Of a stretch of DNA of 64,000 nt, positions 55,858-64,000 are shown piece after piece. Source of the stretch: Doryteuthis pealeii (taxonomy: Eukaryota; Mollusca; Cephalopoda; Myopsida; Loliginidae). The translations under genes and the position numbers were made by a program. Location: contig CM042181.1 in the NCBI GenBank assembly GCA_023376005.1, forward strand, positions 23,958,486-24,022,485. Reading direction: 5' to 3'. The notes below the pieces were generated by a model. That model did no database searches and was not told the DNA's origin. It saw only the letters and a list, made by a program, of their open reading frames with translations. The stretch's first letter is position 1; every line of letters starts with the position of its first letter.

Positions 55858-56968
55858 TTACTTAAGCGCTGATTCTTTCTCAGTCTACTCGCAACAACCG
55901 ACGACGGACCTTTGTTGTGTTTTTTAATCGTGCCCCAATTTGTGACCTGTAGAGGGGTTAGGGTTTAAGGCTTATCCCTTTCCAAACCTTTTGCAGGTCA
56001 GGAAAGATTTTTTATTCCTCCTGCTTAGTAGCAGTCTTTTTCTTTTTCTCTTCTTTCCTTTACTTTTGTCAAGTGTGTCCCTATTCTGGACCAGTTTACT
56101 TTTTTACGGGCTTTTTGGGGGGCTATTTTAACTTCTGCCCCTATTGGACAGTATTTCTTATTTGCATCTATTCACAGGAATGGAAATTTTCGACTGCACT
56201 CCCTATGCAGACGAAGAAGACATCCAGCTGGACATTACCAAGGAGGGAGAGGGTGCGATTGAAGTTCTCACCACGGAATCCGACAAGATAACACCCGGCC
56301 CTGAAGAAACCAACCCGGTTCCAGCTGAAAATGAATCCGCATTAAATGGGGTCACGACCGTCCCAGAAGGGGCCAACCCTGTTTCAGCAGAGAAGTGATC
56401 CGAGAAGGAATCTGTAATGAACGAAATCACGTTCGACCCAGCCTACCCTGACCCACCAAAGATCGATAAGGAGACATCGACCAAAAAATAGGGTACCAGT
56501 GCCAGCCCATATCAGGTGGAGGTAATACCCGTAACACCGGAAAAAAACAAGCTCCTCATAAGGAAAAAGGAGAAGGAAGGGGAAAAGGGCCTTATAGCAG
56601 AACCAGCAATGCCTGGAACTTCTAAAGACATTCCAGAATTTTCGGAAACCTTGCGGGTGCTATTCCCCCCAATAAACAAAAAAGCACCACCAAAAGCCCC
56701 TGAGACGGCCAAAAAGACTAACTGGAGACCGCCTCAGGAAGACAAATTCCAGGAGCAGGATACAGAGCTCCACAGGGCCAATTGGGCCAACAAATATAAC
56801 GGTCTGTTGGAGGGAAACGATATTAAACCCGACAGTTGGAACTGGAGCCGCGGATCTTGTCCTTCATCCACACGGAGACGGTCTCGAGGAAATTAATCGG
56901 CCTCACCAAAGAAAAAATATTGGACGTCCTACTGGCCAATAAAATTCTTGAATGAAAAAAAAAAAAAA
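55858..56968 (+). pseudogene. Retroposed A-tailed transcript, copy D (best frame)
   Basis: The cleanest copy, apart from a short terminal-repeat tail at the start. From the ATG at 56180 one frame runs 239 codons to a TAA at 56894-56896, interrupted only by TGA (56396-56398) and TAG (56489-56491). Both stops can arise by one C-to-T change from an Arg or Gln codon. The conceptual product is acidic, then proline- and lysine-rich (NKLLIRKKEKEGEKGL; APPKAPETAKKTNWRPP), then ends Arg/Ser-rich. AATAAA at 56938-56943, A14 from 56955. No domain recognised. A tctattcacag/gaatgg boundary just before the ATG resembles a 3' splice site, which would argue against a fully processed message. Confidence 0.6.
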
Positions 56969-57347
56969 ATAGAGGGGAAAAAATAAATATTCGACTTGTT
57001 GAAAAGGGGAGGGCAACAATGTCGTCGCCGTCAAAAAATCTTTGTTATTAGTGTTATGTTAAATCTTTGTTATTAGTGCCCATGGAACGAGCAACAAAGA
57101 AGGATTTGGAAATCAGAGTAATAATCAATACCATACAAATTACAGCATTGTTAAAATCAGCTAGAATCCTCACATGAGTGCTGGGGGTCTGGGGAGACTT
57201 GTCACTCAGTCTTCAGTGAAAGCCAAAAATAAGTAAATGAAGGAAAGCAAAATAAAGAAAAAAGAAAGAATATGAGACTGAGAAAGTGTGAAATAAAATA
57301 GGCATAAAGAAAAAAGTGGGTGACACAAAGGGAAACGAAGAGAAAAG

Positions 57348-57381
<34 letters not shown>

Positions 57382-59368
57382 CGAACGATAAAATATAGAT
57401 AAAAACAGAAAACAGAGAAAAAGGGAAGAAAAACACAACTAAAATAATAAGTGAAGGAAAGTAGGAAAAAAAGAAAAGGAAGAACAGACGAAAATAAATG
57501 AATAGTAGGCTACGGGCCCAAAGGCTCTAGTTTTTTTTTAATTTAATTTGTAATTTTGATGGTGGGGGAAAAAAAGCGGCCAAATGAATGCCTATAGACT
57601 CCTGAATATCATACTATTTTTTTTATGCGTAAATGTTGCACATATTAAAGTTTTCCGTGGGTACCACCAATTTTCCCCGTGAAATTTACCCCCCCTACTA
57701 TATTTAACATAATAAAACTTGCATAAAGGTTAATATTATCTTAAAATTTTTTTATTCACTCGAAAGAAGAAGCATTAAACAAACTCCTAATGATTTTTAA
57801 AAAATTTTCGGCTTACAAAAATAATGCAAATTATAAACGAAAAACAATGTTTACATTTTTTCACCGTTAAATCAATTGAAATTTAACGTAGCCAAAAACT
57901 AGTTAAAATTAAAATACACATAAAACATTTATTTTCTGGTGTGTTTACCTTATACACTTCTTCGCTTGAGACAAACATAAATCAATTGAAATTTAACGTA
58001 GCCAAAAACAAGTTATAACTAAGGTTTTAAAAAAATTAAAATACACATAAAACATTTATTTTCTGGTGTGTTTACATTATACACTTCTTCGCTTGAAGCA
58101 GACATGTTGAGTGATAACTCATGCTACGGTGATCGTGATTGGTTAATTTATCAGCAGTCAATAAAAGATGTATTCTGATTGGCTACTTCGTTGTACGCAG
58201 CTAACTAAAATTTTAGCATTTAATTTGTGTAATAAAATATATATTATTAACTAACATGAAAAAACGTAAAGTCAAAAAAGTTACAGAATGTTTCTCATGA
58301 TTTTATACATATTTCTGCAAAAAATAATGCCCACCGCTTTTATTAAAAGTTAAAAGTCATCTTTTTCGCCTTGGGAAACCGACCTAAACAAAGAAAAAAA
58401 AAACGAAATGAAAGACGGGAAAATAAAATAACAGTAAAAAGGCAAAAATCAAAATGGTAACAAAAGAGCAACAAAAGTCTTGAAAGAGAAAAGTAATTAA
58501 TTTCTATTCAATTGAAATAAGAAATTTAACCTAAGAAATTCTATCAGGATTGTCTTTCCCCTTTTTAAAGAAGCGAACTTACTAATGTGCCATGAACAAA
58601 AAGAAGTTCAAGTAAATCGGTTTGTGGTCAAAAAGCAAAGAATATTGGATTGGTTAACGATCAACGAAGCAACAATTATACAATAAAAAATAAAACACAT
58701 TCCATGTGATAAAACGGAAAAAGTCTGTCATCTTTTATTTTTACCGACGAGACATATTCTTATAAATTTCCCTTATAAATTTGGAAACGATTATTATTTT
58801 TGATAAATAAATTAGTCAAAAGGGAAGCTATAGAAAACACACACACACACATATATATATAACATGAGGTCGATCTGAAAGTTTCTTCAAATGATGTTCA
58901 CAGAATCTAAAAGAAAATAAGATAGTATTCATCTGGACATTGGCAAAGTTACAGAATTGACTAAATTAAATTCTTTTCAAAGTTTATCGCTGAAAGATCA
59001 GACAGAATTTTGATTATAACCACTAAATCAAAATTGGTACGATACATAATCGAACGTCTGTGTTCGTGATTAAGCAAACTTCGTAAATAACAGGTCGGAC
59101 ACATAGTTTTAGCTGATTTTGTTTTATCTGTAAATTATATTGTATATCATTTAATGTATATGTTTAATATAGATTAATAATTTGCAAATCCTGCAATTAT
59201 TTTCACCTCGTTTATATGCAGGAGATATTTTCATAACTTGCTATTTAATTACTGGTGTTTTATCTGTTTTATTTAACTTTCCATATCTCGATAGTAATGT
59301 ATTATCTTATTACTATATTTTTAGCTTGAAAAGATTGTTATCTACTTTTCAATCTTAAATTTTGTGGC
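56969..59368. other. AT-rich non-coding block, copy D
   Basis: Equivalent to 17387-19828. GAAA repeat (57350-57380, longer than in A), tandem repeat (57870-58105), short CA/TA run (58838-58861). No gene. Confidence 0.75.
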
Positions 59369-60300
59369 CTATGTATATTCTTTCATCATTATCATTCTTT
59401 TTGATATTACATTATCTGTAAGACAATTTTTATTCACATAACACTTGCAATTGGCCCTAACATTGCGGATTGAGGCATCCATTCCAGGCCAATACATCGA
59501 CTCATTAGCATTTGCTTTCATGCCAACCACACCCTGGTGTGCAGAATGTAGACAGTGCAGAACTTTTTTCCGTTCAGTTCTGGGGATGAAAATCCTTCGA
59601 TCCAACAATACCAGGCCACTGTCAGTGCTGAGACGGTGCCTCACCTCCCAATATTCGCGGATCTCAGGTGCGGTAAGGTTACGTGTCCTTGGGAAGCCTT
59701 GCTGAATGATACTGATCAATTTTTTATATTGTGGATCAGCACCACCTGCTGCACGGATTAGATCTAGTGACGTGATGACAGTATTTTTGCTACCTGCAAA
59801 TGTTGCCATCAAGACTGTTGATTCAACCATATCCCTTATGTCGTCACTCTAGAATTTCTGACTGGAAGGGCTCAGATGGAAATATACCGAGGAGTGTCTG
59901 CAACATGGCCACTGGATGGCGGGAAATTGCGTCAGAGCCTCTGTGCCACTTTCCGGGGCAGTGTTGGATGGTGAATCGATATCTTAGGTTCTTTTCCTTC
60001 AGTCAAAATAACCGGAGATTTTGGATCTTGCTCAGACCTCGATCGCCAAACAACCCCTTCAGTGGTTCATGATCCGTGACCACTATGATACTTGGGCATC
60101 CCATAACAAACATCCGGCATTTCTCCAGTGCCCATGCTATTGCTGCTGCTTTACCTTCTATCGGGGTATATCTGCGCTCAGCATCTGTACAAAATCTGCT
60201 GCCGGCAAATATCAGGTGCCAACCGTCGGGACAGCAGATTGTGGCTTTTTCGGTGGTGCATTGACAATGCTTTTGTAGCAGTAGGAACCCCATCTTCTTT
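59369..60300 (-). pseudogene. G2 RNase H and integrase finger, copy D
   Basis: RNase H open over 60293-60003 apart from its first motif; integrase finger open over 59830-59369 (HSAHQGVVGMKANANESMY). Ends at the same truncation point as the other copies. Confidence 0.85.
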
Positions 60301-61890
60301 GCTCCAATCAGGGGCGAGGCAAGTCACTCGGTCCTTGTCAAATCTAGCCACGCCTTTCTTGACTAGGTCAACTATAACTTGCTTGGCGTCTTGAAAAGCG
60401 TTCTCAAGACTTAGGTTCCAAGCAAATTGGGAGTCTTTTTTGACAAGGTCTCGAAAAGGCAGCATGACTGAGCCTAATGAGTATGCCCAGGCTACCTGGT
60501 TGACGAGTCCAAACCATGATCTGGCGTCTGTGATTGTCCTTGGGACTGGAAAGTTGAGTATCACCTCTAGCATGGATTCTGAAGGGATCACTCCAGGAGT
60601 TATCTGGAGGCCTCCAAACTGTACCACATCCTGACAGAACTTGAATATGTTAGTGTTGAGCATGATTCCATTCCTCGCACATTGGATCAGGAAATCAAAG
60701 GTGTGATAAAAGGCTTCTTTGATGCTAGAGTCATATAGTAGGGCGTCGTCTACAATTTTCACCTTGCCTGGGATATCTTTGATTACCTCGTCGTATCTGC
60801 GAGTGTAAGTATCTCCAGATGCAAGATAACCTTGAGGCATCCTGAGATACATGAATCTCCCCCACTCCGTTATGAAGGTGGTCAATGGTTGGGACTCCTT
60901 GTCTAAGGGGATCGAGTGGTACCCGTCAACAGCATCTAGGACTGTTTCTTTGTTTTAGGTGGCACTTGCAGTGCCAACTGGAATGGTGACCCAATGTGAT
61001 GGGTTTCCAGTTTGCATTGAGAATTTAGGTGCTGGTAATCTACAGTTCGCCGTGGACTACCATTCTTTTTGGCAGTTATGACCATTGTGCTGCACCAATC
61101 AGTAGGCATGCCCACGGATACCGGAGCTATGATACCTCTTTCCACATCTTTCCAAAGGGCTTGTCTTAATGGTTCTTTGAAGTAAAAAGGCACAGGGATG
61201 GGGTTGTGTCTGGCTTTAGGGACTGCTCCCTCTTTGAGGTGGATATGGGCAACAGGGCCAGACATAGCTGGGAATATCCCATCTTTTTTAAATGCTGCTT
61301 TGGAAAACTTTTCCATGAGCCAATTCTTAAGCCTGCAAATGTTTTCCTCTATTGCAGGAAAGGGTGGTTTTGGGGGACGACTTGGCAGTTGATCCTCACA
61401 CTCATTAGGTTTGGGGCCAAAATCTTTATGTTGTTTGTCGGCTAAAGGGTTGGGAAAATCTTTGTGCAATATTCCCACATCAATGCATGCAGCCTTGCTG
61501 AAATAAAGGCGCTGGATATTTCCGCATATGTAGAGGGCTTGTTTGGTTGATTTTCCTCTAACAACAAATTCAACAGGCAGCCAACATAAGGGTGAAACCT
61601 CCACTGCCCTAATGATCTTTCTTGGTGGAACAAGGTTGTCCTTTGTAAGCCCCATGTCCAGTAAATGTTTTGGTCCCCCAAGTCAGATAGTGGCACCACT
61701 GTCAGGGAAAATTCTTAGTGTAGTACTACAGTTACTGGAGGTGTTTATAGCCCGTCTGGGATCCGGATTTGGTGATAATGGGATTACGGATGCATTTATT
61801 TCCGTTAATTGGTCATCATTTCTGGATGTGAATGTGCCCGTTGTTTGGTCAAATTTGATGTGGGCTATGAGAATATCCATGGGAGCCTCA
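60301..61890 (-). pseudogene. G2 protease and RT, copy D (best copy)
   Basis: Protease active site IFPDSGATI near 61683-61710. The rest of the protease (MGLTKDNLVPPRKIIRAV) continues through 61655 into the RT without a stop to 60936. A TAG-type stop follows KTKKQS. Then 60885-60301 holds RMPQGYLASGDTYTRRYDEV and the IVDDALLYD box (near 60750). Two breaks remain (61683 and 60936). Because this copy is the least damaged, these may be the true lesions of the genomic element. Confidence 0.85.
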
Positions 61891-61981
61891 TCACATTCGA
61901 AGCTTTTTACTACTGCTTGATGTTCCTTCTTTCTACGGACACTGTTGAAAAATGGTTTGGTTTTCTATAGGTGTTACATAT

Positions 61982-62811
61982 TTAACCCCATGCTGGACAC
62001 ATTAAATGGCGGGCACCTTTTTCCAGAGTGCCGTGTTGGTGGCTACCACAACCCATGCAAGCTTGACGAGGGGTTTGTTCAGCAATGCTGTTTTTGCGTA
62101 TAGTAGAGGTGCTAGTAGGATTATTACCCTTATTGGTCTGTGCTGCACTGTTCTTCTGTCTGCGATATGTTGACATCCGAACAGTAGCTATGTCTGTGGT
62201 ATCAGACATTGCAGTTTGGTCCCGTAGTGCTGATTCAAATGCTTCAGCATGACAGATGTTCTGCTCAAGCGACTTCAGTACCCCGGCATTTGCTAGTAGA
62301 TCAGTCTGGAGTGCGTCGTTTGCTATCCTTCTGATGAGTTGGTCTTTGATGTGCGTGTCGGAAGGTCATTCTCACACCGGGGACAGGAGAAGTTGCAGTC
62401 TATGGCTGTAGCCCTAAGGCGAACAAGGTATTGTTGAATTGGTTCATCTTCATACTGTGACATCGATGCAAATGTAATCCGATAGACAATGGGATTTGAT
62501 CTTTGGGTCAGTAATTTTTCTAACATTTCTAAAAGCCTGTCTGGGTCAGTGGTGAGGAATTTAGGGTGGGTGTTAATGATTGCGTTTTGGACAAATTCAT
62601 CATTTACTCTTCTGGAACCCCACTCCTCACTGAGAGATTTCTTGGAAGCACTGAATCGGACCTTCATAGAAGCTATAGCCACAACTGCACCTTTGGTTAA
62701 CATGGTTACATCTACAACCAGATCAACAATAATCAGCCCAGTTGCAACAACTGCACCATTAGCATTTAATCTTTCATGCATTGAAATCATTATCAGTACT
62801 AATAACAACAC
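61982..62811 (-). pseudogene. G2 Gag, copy D
   Basis: 62811-62323 is the capsid part (QYEDEPIQQYLVRLRATAID) and 62209-61982 the zinc-knuckle part (ACMGCGSHQHGTLEKGARHL). They are separated by a frame change between 62323 and 62209. Of the four copies, C and D are the only ones with the N-terminal half. Confidence 0.8.
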
Positions 62812-63331
62812 CTAAGACATTTACAATTAGGTCAGTGGCACCCAAAGTACCAGTGTCCTCTACAGCGGCGACTATTAGTACTAGTACAGTTGCCTCCTAG
62901 CAACGATTACTACAACCAGTACCATCACACCGACAGAAATGCTGGTCGCTGGCCATAATGTTCATACTATGAATTTAGTGGCGTCCAAAGTACCAGAGTT
63001 ACCTACTAGTAACAACAGTACTAGCCTGATTACCCCTAGTAAGAACTACTACTACCATGCCAACAGCAATACTGGATGCCTGCAATAAGGATCATATAGA
63101 ATCGATGCAGAGTCAACAGATCCAGGTGATTTCTACATATGGTTACAGTGACTGTTCTTTCTATTAGCATAATATTAGGGGCGTATTTATATTTGGCGGA
63201 GAGTGTCATGTTATACAACAAATTAAGATCACTTTTATAACTTCGGATGGGCAAAAATATATGGTTTCTAAAGACCACTATGATCAATTCTGTTCCCCCT
63301 TCGGTGAAACGAAAACATCGAGAAAATAATT
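62812..63331. other. Spacer with degenerate repeats, copy D
   Basis: Mirror of 37765-38284. No gene. Confidence 0.5.
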
Positions 63332-64000
63332 ATGGGTCCTTCTAGGAGTAAAGACCCGATACGAGGTACACACTATAGATTTTCTAGCAAATCATCAGAC
63401 TCTGTTAATTTGTGCCTTAAAAACTTGGATTCGAGTTCTAGGCTTTTGCGTAGGAAAATCTCTAACAGTTCTTTAATCTCTTCTAATATGGGCGCTTCGG
63501 GTTCTGTAGAAGATAGACAAGACGTCTTGCTGTCCATATCTCAGTTATCCCAATCTATGGTGGATGTTACGGCCAAGATCATTCTATGCTCGGTGTCCGC
63601 GGAATCACATGGCTTTTAAGAATAAAGCCACATAAAATAAGTTACTTTGTCAACTTTAGGCCTGAAATTGTTTCCGGGAAAATTCTTTGATGTTTTACAC
63701 AGCAGTACTGAACACCTTAGTAATGCGAGGGAGACTCAACATGTCAGGAATAATTTTCTTGGAGTGAAGAAGAAGTTAGAATGGAGGAATTCTTCGGTTT
63801 TTGGTAAAAGAAAATGCAGAAGCATCAAGGTTCCAGCTTTAAGCAGCGGAGTGTTTTGACATGGGGTGATGAGCAGACAGGTTTTTAGAAATCCAGGTTT
63901 CAGAAGTCGTTGAGGTTTCGTCTCCAACAACAATTTCCTAAATCCGAACCGGTCGTGAAACGACTAGCAGGATACTTGGAGAGTTCTGACCGCTGGATCT
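63332..64000 (+). pseudogene. DIRS-associated Gag-like ORF, copy D (cut by window end)
   Basis: Open pieces 63332-63619 and 63647-63859, same two frames as 37764-37236 in arm C. The RT expected next lies beyond the window. Confidence 0.45.

Larger units (their letters stand above)
50247..64000 (-). repeat. Inverted repeat arm D
   Basis: Reverse complement of arm C, running off the window. Position 64000 corresponds to 37095. Single-base differences between C and D exist in G2 (SLSEEW against SLREEW) and in the DIRS Gag-like frame (KVPALSS against KVLALSS). Confidence 0.9.

Noticed and set aside
1..64000. A defence system, operon or other previously undescribed gene system
   Set aside because: Every coding segment with recognisable motifs is a retrotransposon gene. 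The unidentified A-tailed ORF and the DIRS-associated ORF are single pseudogenes with no partners.

Overview
The window is eukaryotic repeat DNA, almost certainly from an invertebrate animal. It is AT-rich, carries long (TA)n, (CA)n and (GAAA)n microsatellites, and contains animal-type Ty3/Gypsy, Ty1/Copia, DIRS-like and LINE remnants. No cellular gene, tRNA, rRNA or CRISPR array is recognisable. This mix of DIRS, Copia, Gypsy and LINE elements with dense microsatellites would suit a decapod crustacean, but the sequence does not prove any taxon.

Layout. 0.75-1.84 kb: decayed LINE (endonuclease and start of reverse transcriptase, + strand). 2.15-9.6 kb: decayed Copia element (+ strand), split inside its protease by a nearly complete minus-strand Gypsy element, here called G3 (3291-7263; about 205-bp LTRs, 4-bp target duplication ATTT). 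10.02-16.27 kb: a young Gypsy element, G1 (minus strand, two 810-bp LTRs, target duplication TTAC, one unbroken 1254-residue Pol frame), inserted into a short sequence that also lies at the left end of the Copia remnant. 16.32-17.39 kb: an unidentified retroposed transcript ending in AATAAA and an A-run. 17.4-19.8 kb: AT-rich non-coding DNA. 19.83-22.83 kb: a truncated Gypsy element, G2 (minus strand).

From here the window folds back on itself. 22.83-33.22 kb (arm B) is the reverse complement of 13.35-22.83 kb (arm A), riddled with small, often G/C-rich, insertions, and it stops at a run of exactly 100 Ns. 33.32-38.3 kb is new sequence: hairpins, microsatellites, a foldback/MITE-like element and a DIRS-like remnant. 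37.1-50.23 kb (arm C: DIRS gag-like, G2, AT-rich block, A-tailed transcript, G1) is then followed by its own reverse complement at 50.25-64 kb (arm D). All four copies of G1 share the same outer junction, so they descend from one insertion and not from four. I estimate about 28 kb of distinct sequence in the 64-kb window.

The most economical reading is one locus (LINE - Copia[G3] - G1 - A-tailed transcript - AT block - G2 - DIRS - microsatellites), present as two slightly different versions and unfolded wrongly by assembly of fold-back long reads. A genuine inverted duplication is the alternative. The functional content is retrotransposon genes: Gag (particle), protease, reverse transcriptase, RNase H and integrase. 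Only the Pol of G1 at 10903-14664 looks intact.
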